DNA from: Ignavibacteriota bacterium
GTDB taxonomy: Bacteria > Bacteroidota > Ignavibacteria > UBA10030 > UBA6906
Assembly (NCBI GenBank): GCA_003158475.1
Contig: PMJR01000073.1
Coordinates: 1 to 44,527 of the forward strand
Reading direction: 5' to 3'
Length of the DNA stretch: 44,527 nucleotides
This document shows positions 1-8,425 of the stretch, piece by piece. The notes beneath the pieces were generated by a model. It saw only the letters and a list, made by a program, of their open reading frames with translations. It was not told the DNA's origin and did not search any database. Numbering within the stretch: position 1 is the stretch's first letter; every line of letters starts with the position of its first letter. The translations under genes were made by a program, and so were the position numbers.

Positions 1-129
1 TAAGTGGTTAGAGTATAGATTGTTGTGATTCATAGTTTTAGTTCCTGATTTATTGCACGAATTTAACAAATTTGGATCATATATTTCAATAACCGCAAAC
101 GATTATATACATGCCATAGTGGCGTTTAG

Positions 130-340
130 TTCTGTGCGTAGGCTGCCAGTAGCCCTATTGACGTTGTCTCTCGGCAGGAGGAACAGTCCGGGTCCACAAA
201 ATGTAATAAGTTGGTTATAATGTCCTCTCATAGACTTTTGGGGTCAACAAAGAAGCAGTCCGACTAGGCCGAAGCTGTGAAGCCCGACTCGTGTCGGTAA
301 AATGAGAACCCCCGCCAGACTTATCTGACGGGGGTTTCTG
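130..340 (+). ncRNA. Candidate structured RNA with RNase P RNA-like motifs, ending in an intrinsic terminator
   Basis: No plausible ORF. Small helix CTGCC(143-147)/GGCAG(173-177) directly followed by GAGGAACAGTCCGGGTCCAC (178-197), close to class A RNase P CR-I GAGGAAAGTCCGGGCTCC. Strong hairpin at 307-336. The canonical 3' half is not recognisable. Confidence 0.3.
307..340. terminator. Intrinsic terminator hairpin, possibly bidirectional
   Basis: AACCCCCG-C-CAGA-CTTA-TCTG-A-CGGGGGTT with one internal mismatch, followed on + by TTTCTGATTCTT. Also lies downstream of the minus-strand tRNA. Confidence 0.75.
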
Positions 341-368
341 ATTCTTACGGAAAGTCCTATCGACTATG

Positions 369-452
369 TGCCCGGAACAGGACTTGAACCTGCACGACCT
401 CGCGGCCACTAGCTCCTGAAGCTAGCGCGTCTGCCAATTTCGCCATCCGGGC
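369..452 (-). tRNA. tRNA-Leu (anticodon CAG)
   Basis: Reverse complement GCCCGGATGGCGAAATTGGCAGACGCGCTAGCTTCAGGAGCTAGTGGCCGCGAGGTCGTGCAGGTTCAAGTCCTGTTCCGGGCA: acceptor stem pairs, anticodon arm CTAGC-TTCAGGA-GCTAG, TpsiC arm GGTTCAAGTCC, short variable arm; CCA not encoded. Confidence 0.93.
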
Positions 453-758
453 GTTAAAACGCGTTCTTTTGGGCACCTCGGACATCCAAAGACTCAAAAC
501 CCGACAAATGTATTTAAGGAATTTGTAAGGTTTTGTAACCGGGGTCGAAGAAACTGAACGGCATTTGAATGTAAGGAAAATCCTGGTGAATGCCAAGAAG
601 TAAGGTCCACCCGGACGATCCGATTCCCAAGATCCTGCAGACAGCTCGTCCGATTCGTTGCAGGTGTAGTCGGCCTTGAGTACATTTCTTCACGCCGTCT
701 TGACGGCGGCAAAAGTGCACATTGCCTTCACCAAACCTCGGATTCTCCAGGAGTTCAC

Positions 759-1349
759 ATGAAATCCTTCAGCACTCTCTTTCTAATTGTGTCGCTTCTA
801 CTAGGTGCCACCACTCAGACTTCCGCCCAGACAAAGAAGTACGATATCAAGTCGGGTATCGTCACATTTGATATCACGATTATCATGGGGGATACGAAGC
901 TCGCTAATAAGTCTATCGTCTACTTCGATGACTACGGCATGAAAGAATGCAAGGAAACGTACGCCGGGGAAAAGCTGTCGCACTATATTTTTAGTGACGG
1001 GCAGACACTTTACAGGGTCGTGCCTGCGCAAAAAAAAGTCTTCAAGAGTGGAGAAGCCTTCAGAGGTACTGAACTGCGATATGACTGGGACGCAGCCTCT
1101 GCAAAGGGTGAGGAACAGAGAAACGCCCGGAAGCTCGCCAATATGGTGATCGCGGGAAAGAATTGCGAGGCGTTCCAGACCACGCAAAAAGAAACTATAG
1201 CCACGTTTGCCGGCTGGAATCATATCCTCCTTTTCGTGGAGATCAGAGGTGGGAGCACCAGGTCCATCATCAAGGCGGTGAAGATCGAGGAAAACATCCA
1301 GGTGCCCGGCGAAAAGTTCAAGGTTCCGGCTGGTTACGCGCTCCAGTGA
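759..1349 (+). CDS. Secreted hypothetical protein (signal peptide, DUF4412-like)
   Basis: 196 aa with N-terminal hydrophobic signal MKSFSTLFLIVSLLLGATTQTSAQ. Confidence 0.7.
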   Translation: MKSFSTLFLIVSLLLGATTQTSAQTKKYDIKSGIVTFDITIIMGDTKLANKSIVYFDDYGMKECKETYAGEKLSHYIFSDGQTLYRVVPAQKKVFKSGEAFRGTELRYDWDAASAKGEEQRNARKLANMVIAGKNCEAFQTTQKETIATFAGWNHILLFVEIRGGSTRSIIKAVKIEENIQVPGEKFKVPAGYALQ

Positions 1350-1458
1350 ACAGCCCTCATTCTGACCATTTCCGCCTGTTTTTGGTATTGATTTCATCAC
1401 AGCGAAACCCTACCTTAATCGGCCACATTCCAGAACATCCACACCCCAATCGCCCAAG

Positions 1459-1629
1459 ATGGGTAGAAGAACCTCCGTATCTGTTTTCCTTTTGATGTGT
1501 CTCCTCCTCCCTGTTCTCCTCGTTACCCTCATAATTACACCTCTGGTGGGCGGATCAGTTTTTGCACTCTCCCTGGTTCCTCTCGGAATTGCTTCGAAAG
1601 GGTTCAGGCAACACTCCCGCCCCCGCTAG
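1459..1629 (+). CDS. Candidate small membrane protein (56 aa)
   Basis: ATG...TAG ORF below the supplied track cutoff: MGRRTSVSVFLLMCLLLPVLLVTLIITPLVGGSVFALSLVPLGIASKGFRQHSRPR, with basic N-terminus and hydrophobic core. Confidence 0.35.
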   Translation: MGRRTSVSVFLLMCLLLPVLLVTLIITPLVGGSVFALSLVPLGIASKGFRQHSRPR

Positions 1630-1672
1630 CGATTGGTTCTGTACTATGTTTTCAAATAGCCCGGTGCCTGCG

Positions 1673-2113
1673 ATGAAACGCGCAATTGAGGAATTCATAA
1701 CGAGCAAGAGCATTGCCGTTGTCGGTCTCTCAAGGAGCGGCAAGAAATTCGGCAACAGCGCCTTTATGGAACTTTCAAAACGGGGATATGAGGTTTTCGC
1801 TGTCCATCCGGAGGTGGAGGAAATCGCTGGTACCAGGTGTTATCCGGACCTGACCGCGTTGCGCGGGAGGGTGGAGGGAGTGGTGATCTGCATCTCACCC
1901 GGGGATGTTGCAGGAGTCCTCATGGAGGCAGCGGCAATCGGATTGAGGAATGTCTGGCTGCAACAGGGGGCCGAGTCTCCGGAAGCGATCGCTCTGGCGA
2001 AGGACCTCAAACTCAATCTCGTTGCGGGGAAGTGCATACTTATGTATGCACCTCCCGTCGAGGGGTTCCATGCGTGGCACCGGGCGCTCTACCGCCTTTT
2101 CGCGAAACTCTAG
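1673..2113 (+). CDS. CoA-binding domain protein (YccU-like)
   Basis: IAVVGLSRSGKKFGNSAFMELSKRGYEVFAVHP...KCILMYAPPVEGFHAWHR typical of the CoA_binding_2 family. Internal ATG at 1673 preferred over the extended ORF start at 1562. Confidence 0.85.
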   Translation: MKRAIEEFITSKSIAVVGLSRSGKKFGNSAFMELSKRGYEVFAVHPEVEEIAGTRCYPDLTALRGRVEGVVICISPGDVAGVLMEAAAIGLRNVWLQQGAESPEAIALAKDLKLNLVAGKCILMYAPPVEGFHAWHRALYRLFAKL

Positions 2114-2125
2114 CAACAGCCCCCG

Positions 2126-4150
2126 ATGAAAAAATATACAATGGATATCAGGTCGGAGACCGGCACTGCGGTGCTGAAGAAGGTGAGAGTGGTCGTCATC
2201 ACCACCGTGATGCTCTCGTTCATCTCCTACTGGAGGGCTGCGGCAATTGTGCTGTCGGATCTGGCGTCGAGTGCATACTATGCTCTCGGCATCGCGGAGA
2301 AGGCGGTCGGGGCTTCTGCTCCTTGGTTTATCCTCTTTGTCATGATCTTCGCCTACGGGATCCGCGCCGTCTATATCGAATCTTCGAGCATGTTTGTGCG
2401 GGGGGGCGTCTACAAGGTAGTCCATGAGGCGCTCGGTGAAACGGCCGCCAAATTCTCCGTGTCAGCCCTGCTGTTCGACTATCTTATCACGGCCCCCATC
2501 AGTGCGGTGTCAGCAGGTCAGTACATCGCTGGCCTCGTCAACTCCATCCTGGCATCCGTCGGGTACGCGTTCAAAATTCCGCCGGATACGACCGCGATGC
2601 TGATCGCGATTGTCATCGTCCTCTACTTCTGGCGGAAGAACCTTATCGGGATAGAAGAATCGAGCGGGAAATCGCTCAGAATATTCCAGATCACGACCGT
2701 TCTGGCGGTTGTCCTCTTTGTTTGGTCGGTCATAACGATTGTTGCCCGGGGGGCTTCTTTCCCCCCCTTCTCTGTGACCCTCTCCAGCGACGCCCTGGGT
2801 ATCCTGAAGGGAGTCGATTGGCTGAGGACGATCGGTGTCGTGGGCGTTCTGGTGGGATTGGGCCATTCGATACTGGCCGTCAGCGGTGAGGAAACTCTTG
2901 CGCAGGTATACCGGGAAATAGAAGCGCCGAAATTGAAGAACCTCCTGAAAACCGGGATGATCATTTTCGTGTTCGCGCTTATGTTTACCGGTGTCAATTC
3001 GCTTTTTGCCTCGATGATAGTTCCTCCGGGGGAGCTGCTTGGTCTGTACAATGACAACGTGCTCAGCGGCCTTGCCATGCACCTTCTCGGCAGCCGTCCC
3101 GTTCTCCTCGGATTGCAGGCATTCGTCGTGGTCGTCGGCTTTCTCATACTGGCTGGCGCTGTCAACACCGCACTCATCGGAGCAAACAGTGTCCTGAACA
3201 GAGTGGCTGAGGATGGGGTCCTTCACGTGTGGTTTCGGAGGCCGCACGACAAATATGGCACTTCCTACCGTATTATCCACACGCTGGCAATCCTCCAACT
3301 TTTCATCATCATCGTGACGCGGGGAGATGTTTTTGCACTCGGCGAGGCTTATGCTTTCGGCGTGGTCTGGAGCTTTGTCATGAAAGCGTACTCGATGATA
3401 GTGCTCCGCTATAAGAAGACAGCACACCGGGAATGGCGCGTTCCCATAAATATAAAGATCGGGTCGGTGGAGATTCCGGTCGGCCTGGGCTCGGTCTTCA
3501 CCGTGCTGCTGCTCCTCGGTATCGTCAATCTATTTACGAAACCGTACGCGACTGTCTGGGGGATCGGGTTCACCGTCTCCTTGTATGTGGCATTCGGCGT
3601 CTCGGAACGAGCCAACAAGAAACTCGTGGCCTCCAGAGAACCGGGTCTGGAAAGATTCAACGTTCACGGCGAAGACCAGCTTACGGTGGAGGCGATCGGG
3701 TGCAAGCACGAAAGAAGGAAGCTGGTCGCGGCAAGCGCCCCCAACCGGCTCTATCAGTTGCAGAAATGTCTCCAGGAGAGCGATTCGGAGACCACGGATA
3801 TCATCGTCATGCACGCGAAGATACTGGCCGACAAGGAGAACGCGACAGTGGATGGTTCAATCACTACCGACCAGGACCAGCTGTTGACGGAGGTGATCAA
3901 GTTGGCGGAGAAAGAAGGGAAACCCGTCCTCCCGATCGTGGTGCCCACCAACAATGCGCTGTTTGCCGTTGCCCAGACCGCTGCCCAACTGGGCGTTGAG
4001 GAGATCTTTCTCGGGGTATCCCAGCGCTACCCCGCCGACTACCTCATTGAGCAGTTCGCGATCTACTGGGGGATGGTTCAGGCGGATGGCGATCAGCACG
4101 TCGTCCTGAGAACCGTCGATGCCCGAAGGGAAGTGAGGCAGGAACTGTAG
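2126..4150 (+). CDS. APC-family amino acid permease with C-terminal soluble (universal-stress-like) domain
   Basis: 674 aa: about 12 hydrophobic segments, then a roughly 170-aa soluble tail with IIVMHAKILADKENATVDG and LPIVVPTNNALFAVAQTAAQLGVEEIFLGVSQRYPADYL. Confidence 0.85.
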   Translation: MKKYTMDIRSETGTAVLKKVRVVVITTVMLSFISYWRAAAIVLSDLASSAYYALGIAEKAVGASAPWFILFVMIFAYGIRAVYIESSSMFVRGGVYKVVHEALGETAAKFSVSALLFDYLITAPISAVSAGQYIAGLVNSILASVGYAFKIPPDTTAMLIAIVIVLYFWRKNLIGIEESSGKSLRIFQITTVLAVVLFVWSVITIVARGASFPPFSVTLSSDALGILKGVDWLRTIGVVGVLVGLGHSILAVSGEETLAQVYREIEAPKLKNLLKTGMIIFVFALMFTGVNSLFASMIVPPGELLGLYNDNVLSGLAMHLLGSRPVLLGLQAFVVVVGFLILAGAVNTALIGANSVLNRVAEDGVLHVWFRRPHDKYGTSYRIIHTLAILQLFIIIVTRGDVFALGEAYAFGVVWSFVMKAYSMIVLRYKKTAHREWRVPINIKIGSVEIPVGLGSVFTVLLLLGIVNLFTKPYATVWGIGFTVSLYVAFGVSERANKKLVASREPGLERFNVHGEDQLTVEAIGCKHERRKLVAASAPNRLYQLQKCLQESDSETTDIIVMHAKILADKENATVDGSITTDQDQLLTEVIKLAEKEGKPVLPIVVPTNNALFAVAQTAAQLGVEEIFLGVSQRYPADYLIEQFAIYWGMVQADGDQHVVLRTVDARREVRQEL

Positions 4151-4301
4151 TCTTTTCTCGCTCACCGGATTGCTTCAAATCACACCCTCTTACCCCGTTT
4201 GTCAGTATACTCTTCCGTCGCACCGCCATCAGGTCAGCGCGGGTTGATACTCCGGCATGGTGCTCCTGAAAGTCTGCGTGTTTCATGAAACCGAGTGTGT
4301 A

Positions 4302-4595
4302 ATGTCGTGGTTCAAGATCAGGTTCACGCGTGATGAAGCCAGTACACTCATTGGTGATCTGGCCCAGGACTTTTTGGACACATTGCAGACATCGGAGAGC
4401 CGGGACGGCATCGCACTCTATAGGCAGAAGCAGATTGAAGGGGAAGAGCTGGTGGTGTACTACCTCAGCCTCAACACATCGCGTCCATCAAAGAGGCTGA
4501 CGGACGTCTACAAGGCAGAACCATGCTCTCGTCCGGAACGGCACATGGTGGACCACTTTGGAGGGGATACTACGGTGCTGGGGCTGGAGGGGTAG
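4302..4595 (+). CDS. Hypothetical protein (97 aa)
   Basis: MSWFKIRFTRDEASTLIGDLAQDFLDTLQTSES...; internal ATG chosen. Confidence 0.5.
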   Translation: MSWFKIRFTRDEASTLIGDLAQDFLDTLQTSESRDGIALYRQKQIEGEELVVYYLSLNTSRPSKRLTDVYKAEPCSRPERHMVDHFGGDTTVLGLEG

Positions 4596-4619
4596 CAGGA
4601 TCGGGTGATGGGGGGGAGG

Positions 4620-4808
4620 CTACTTCTTCATGGTTTCCTGAATTGCCCTGACGGCCCGTTCCTCCGAGTAACCATTTTTGTAGTAATGCTTGATGACGGT
4701 TTCCCACCAGGCGGATGGCAGGACGTTCCTGTCCGGCTCGGTCAACTTCTCATACACCTTCGTCTTGTACGCCTCGAAGTATCTGTCTTCAGTCGTCTGT
4801 TGCGTCAC
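4620..4808 (-). CDS. Small hypothetical protein (62 aa)
   Basis: MTQQTTEDRYFEAYKTKVYEKLTEPDRNVLPSAWWETVIKHYYKNGYSEERAVRAIQETMKK; protein-like soluble composition. Confidence 0.5.
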   Translation of the reverse strand: MTQQTTEDRYFEAYKTKVYEKLTEPDRNVLPSAWWETVIKHYYKNGYSEERAVRAIQETMKK

Positions 4809-4958
4809 TCGGGGCCTCTCTTGGTGATGTCAATGTACTCCTGATCTGCCTCTAAATCAAGTCGGATTTGTGCGTCATATCACGTTTTTCCAATTCGCAA
4901 TTTCTTATTGTTAATACGAGAACAGTTGTGGGCACTACTCTTTCAGGGGGTTTGTACA

Positions 4959-5108
4959 ATGAAAAATTTCTGGAAAGTGGCGGCGCTTGTCGCCCTTGCA
5001 GCCATACCTCTTATCATACTTGGCAGGAAGAAGGATGATGAGAAAGGCGTTATCCCGGAATCGGGCGATACGTCGGACATATTCGATCGGGAATTGTCCG
5101 TCGATTGA
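4959..5108 (+). CDS. Small single-TM protein (49 aa)
   Basis: MKNFWKVAALVALAAIPLIILGRKKDDEKGVIPESGDTSDIFDRELSVD: one TM segment followed by KK/DD tail. Confidence 0.45.
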   Translation: MKNFWKVAALVALAAIPLIILGRKKDDEKGVIPESGDTSDIFDRELSVD

Positions 5109-5169
5109 CGGACATCGCGCGTCAGGCTGGCTTTGATGCGGTGTGAGGATCGGTGGGATGTTGCAGCAA

Positions 5170-5219
5170 AACGGGTTACCAACCGCAGGGGTCCGTCACC
5201 CTTCGGTCGGTAACCCGTT
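5170..5219. terminator. Hairpin between convergent genes
   Basis: Perfect 11-bp inverted repeat AACGGGTTACC (5170-5180) / GGTAACCCGTT (5209-5219) between the + ORF ending 5108 and the - PBP gene ending 5234. Confidence 0.6.
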
Positions 5220-5233
5220 CCGCTTCCCTCCCC

Positions 5234-7585
5234 TCAGAAGCTGATTGTCCCGCCTCCCTGTTCCCCTTCCTTCCATCTCGAGGTTGTGTGCTTGTCGCAC
5301 GCCGGGGGACGTGTCTGATCGGTGAAATACTCTATCATCTTGACCGGGCAGAAAGGGGTGGCAAGTTTTTTCGTCTCGGTGCAGATGCTGTCCGCGTAGA
5401 CCTTCGCCGGTTTCTCGAAGTACTCCAGCGGCATCGCGATCGTCGGGTCGTCATAGACGTATTTCATGAAACGTCCCCAGATCGGCGCTGCCGCCCTGCC
5501 TCCCTGCCCGTCCCAGGTCTTGAAGTGGACGCTCTTGTTGTCGAACCCCACCCACACCGCCGCAGCTATCTGTGGCGTGTAACCCACGAACCATGCGTCC
5601 GCAAACTCCGTTGTTGTCCCGGTCTTCCCGGCAGCGGGGAGCTGGAAGAAGTCCCGGACATGGCTCCCCGTTCCCCCGTTGACAACTCCTTCGAGCATGG
5701 ACGTCATGATAAATGCCGTCTGGTCACTGAAGACCTCGCGCCGCATGGGGGTGTTCTCCTCAATGACATTCCCGTCCTTGTCTTCGATCCTCACGATGGC
5801 GTACGGGGAGACATAGACTCCATGGTTGGCGAAGACACTGAACGCACCGGCCATCTCGAGCGGTGACACTTCTCCCGCCCCGAGTGCGAGCGACTCATAG
5901 GGGGGGAGGGGGGACGTGACCCCCATGCGCTTGGCGTATGCGATCACTTGGTTGATCGGCGCTATCTGCATGATCGCGCGCACGGCGACGAGATTGATCG
6001 AATGCTTGATCGCCTCCCGTATCGTGCTCTTTCCGCCGAATTGCCCGTCGGAGTTTGCCGGAGTCCACCTCTTTCCGTTGGCCATCATCACCGTGACAGG
6101 CTGATTCAGAAGTTCGTAACTCGGTGCATACCCGTTGTCCATCGCGACCGTGTAGACAAACGGTTTGAACGCAGAGCCGACCTGGCGGCGGATCTGTGTC
6201 ACGTGGTTGAGACCGTATTTGAAGTTTTTGAAATTCGCTCCCCCGACCATCGCCAGGATTGCGCCGGTCCTTGCGTCGAGCGCCACGAATCCCGTCTCGA
6301 TCGATTGCGCGATGTGCTTCATTGAATCCGCCCACGCCCTGTTGCCCGTAAGGGCCGCGTAGATGCTGTCCCGGCCGGCAGCGGTCATCGATCTCCGGTA
6401 CTGCGGCGAAGTCTTGATCGCCTGGTCGATCACGCGTACCAGCACCTCGGTGGACGTCGCCCAGTTCCACTCCTTGTCGAACTCTTTCTGGTAGATGGCG
6501 AGATGCTCTTCCACCGCCCGGTTGGCGTGTCGTTGCATACGGCTGTCAAGCGAGGTGTACACCTGAATGCCGTCGCGGTAAATGTCGAAGCCGTATTTCT
6601 CCGCTTTCTGCATGAGCTGCTGGCGGATCGATTCAACGAAATGCGGCGCGATTCCCGCCACCGCGAATTCGTCCGCCACCTTGACCTGGATCACTTCGGC
6701 CCTTGCCTGCTCGGCCTCCTGATCGGTGATATACTTGTATTTGAGCATCTGTGAGATCACCGTATTGCGCCGGTTGAGCACTCTCTCGGGATGCTTGCCG
6801 GACGGGTCATAGTACCCCGGGCCTTTCAGGACCGCGATCAGCGTGGCGGTTTCTCCCAGCGTGAGGTCGGCGGGCGACTTCCCGAAATACACCTGCGATG
6901 CAGAGGCGACACCATACGAGCCACGGCCGAAATAGACCACGTTGAGGTAGAACTCGAGAATCTCATCCTTCGTAAATGTCTGTTCCAGCTGCACGGACGT
7001 CATGAACTCGCGGATCTTCCGGGTGACCCCGTCGAACACGTTCCTGTCGCTGTGTCCGAGGTAGAGGTTTCTCGCAAGTTGCTGCGTGATGGTGCTCGCC
7101 CCCTCTTTCAGGCGGAGGGCGAACAGGTTCTTCACCATCGCTTTCCCGAAACGGACGAGATCGACGCCCCAGTGGCTGTAGAAGTCCTTGTCCTCCGTTG
7201 CGATGAGCGCATCGATAACGGTCTTGGGGATATCGGAAAGGGCCAGGTGAGACCTGTTCTTGATAAAAAACTGGTCGAGTACTTCCCCGTCGGTCGAATA
7301 GACCTTTGATGCCAGTTCGGGCTTCGGGTTTTCGACCCGCTCGAGTGAAGGGAGCCCCGATACCAGGAAGCTCCAGTACACGATTGCCAAAACCAGGAGG
7401 GCCAGCCCTGCGCCGGCGACGATTTTTGTTCTCCGGGAGAACCGTTGCCAGAAATTTCGCCGGCTGTTCTTTCTGCGGTATTCGGGATCGTTAAAGTAAC
7501 GCTCCATGTCCGACGCCGCGTATTTTGGCTCTTTCGGCGGCCCTCCGGGCTTATTATTCTGATTGTCGTTGGTTTCCTCTGGCAT
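5234..7585 (-). CDS. mrcA: Penicillin-binding protein 1A (transglycosylase/transpeptidase)
   Basis: Transglycosylase motifs ATEDKDFYSHWGVD, GASTITQQLARNLYLG; transpeptidase SAFK, SIN, KTGTT; 783 aa with N-terminal TM. Confidence 0.95.
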   Translation of the reverse strand: MPEETNDNQNNKPGGPPKEPKYAASDMERYFNDPEYRRKNSRRNFWQRFSRRTKIVAGAGLALLVLAIVYWSFLVSGLPSLERVENPKPELASKVYSTDGEVLDQFFIKNRSHLALSDIPKTVIDALIATEDKDFYSHWGVDLVRFGKAMVKNLFALRLKEGASTITQQLARNLYLGHSDRNVFDGVTRKIREFMTSVQLEQTFTKDEILEFYLNVVYFGRGSYGVASASQVYFGKSPADLTLGETATLIAVLKGPGYYDPSGKHPERVLNRRNTVISQMLKYKYITDQEAEQARAEVIQVKVADEFAVAGIAPHFVESIRQQLMQKAEKYGFDIYRDGIQVYTSLDSRMQRHANRAVEEHLAIYQKEFDKEWNWATSTEVLVRVIDQAIKTSPQYRRSMTAAGRDSIYAALTGNRAWADSMKHIAQSIETGFVALDARTGAILAMVGGANFKNFKYGLNHVTQIRRQVGSAFKPFVYTVAMDNGYAPSYELLNQPVTVMMANGKRWTPANSDGQFGGKSTIREAIKHSINLVAVRAIMQIAPINQVIAYAKRMGVTSPLPPYESLALGAGEVSPLEMAGAFSVFANHGVYVSPYAIVRIEDKDGNVIEENTPMRREVFSDQTAFIMTSMLEGVVNGGTGSHVRDFFQLPAAGKTGTTTEFADAWFVGYTPQIAAAVWVGFDNKSVHFKTWDGQGGRAAAPIWGRFMKYVYDDPTIAMPLEYFEKPAKVYADSICTETKKLATPFCPVKMIEYFTDQTRPPACDKHTTSRWKEGEQGGGTISF

Positions 7586-7595
7586 GCCAGTCCTC

Positions 7596-8321
7596 CTACG
7601 TTCCTTTCCAGGTCTTCAGCACCATCGATCCATCCGACATTTCCCCGTACGTGTTGTACGTGATCCAGTCCCCGAGGTTCACATAGACCCCCGTGCCGAG
7701 CTGTTTGGCGGCCGGCTTGTGGTGGTGCCCCATCACGACCACATCGGCCCCGCCCCGGATGATCCGCTCTGCATAGAGGAGCATCCCTTTTTCTTCGCCG
7801 TAGTGCTTGGTCGTCGTGTATGCCCGGCTTGAACGGGATGTCCTGTGCGCAATCCGGACCCCGATGTCAGGGTGGAGCCAGCGGTACAGCCGGACGGCGA
7901 AAGGGTTGCGCAGGACCGGCTTGATAAGCCTGTATCCGAAATCGTTCTCCGCGAGTCCGTCACCGTGGTGCACATGGACCCGTTTCGCCTGAACGATCAC
8001 TTCGAACGGCTCCCTGTGCAGGGTCACACCGATTTCGGTTTCGAAAAAATCACCCATCCAGCAATCGTGGTTCCCGACAAGATAGTGGATCTTTTTTCCG
8101 GCATCGGTGAATTCCTGGAGTGCGGCGAGGGTCCTGTGAAACCCGCGCGGGATCACCGTCCGGTAGTCGAACCAGAAATCGAAGAGGTCCCCTACGATGA
8201 ACAGGATCTCGGTGTCAGGCAACACGCCGTGCAGGAACTGCAGGAGGCGGTTTTCCTTGGCCCGCTCCTCTTCCCGCGATCCCAGGCCAAGATGAACGTC
8301 GGATATGAAATACGCTTTCAT
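7596..8321 (-). CDS. lpxH: UDP-2,3-diacylglucosamine diphosphatase-like metallophosphoesterase
   Basis: Calcineurin-like motifs FISDVHLG, GDLFDFWFDYR, GNHDCW, HHGDG, GHHHKP. Confidence 0.85.
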   Translation of the reverse strand: MKAYFISDVHLGLGSREEERAKENRLLQFLHGVLPDTEILFIVGDLFDFWFDYRTVIPRGFHRTLAALQEFTDAGKKIHYLVGNHDCWMGDFFETEIGVTLHREPFEVIVQAKRVHVHHGDGLAENDFGYRLIKPVLRNPFAVRLYRWLHPDIGVRIAHRTSRSSRAYTTTKHYGEEKGMLLYAERIIRGGADVVVMGHHHKPAAKQLGTGVYVNLGDWITYNTYGEMSDGSMVLKTWKGT

Positions 8322-8425
8322 GCGGTCCAGTGTAAGGCCGTGTCTCCGGGAAGAACGATCATTCGGCGCGTACTGATGTTGATCATCTTAATGTACGAAC
8401 CCTGCCGTGAAAAGTAAACCGGTGG

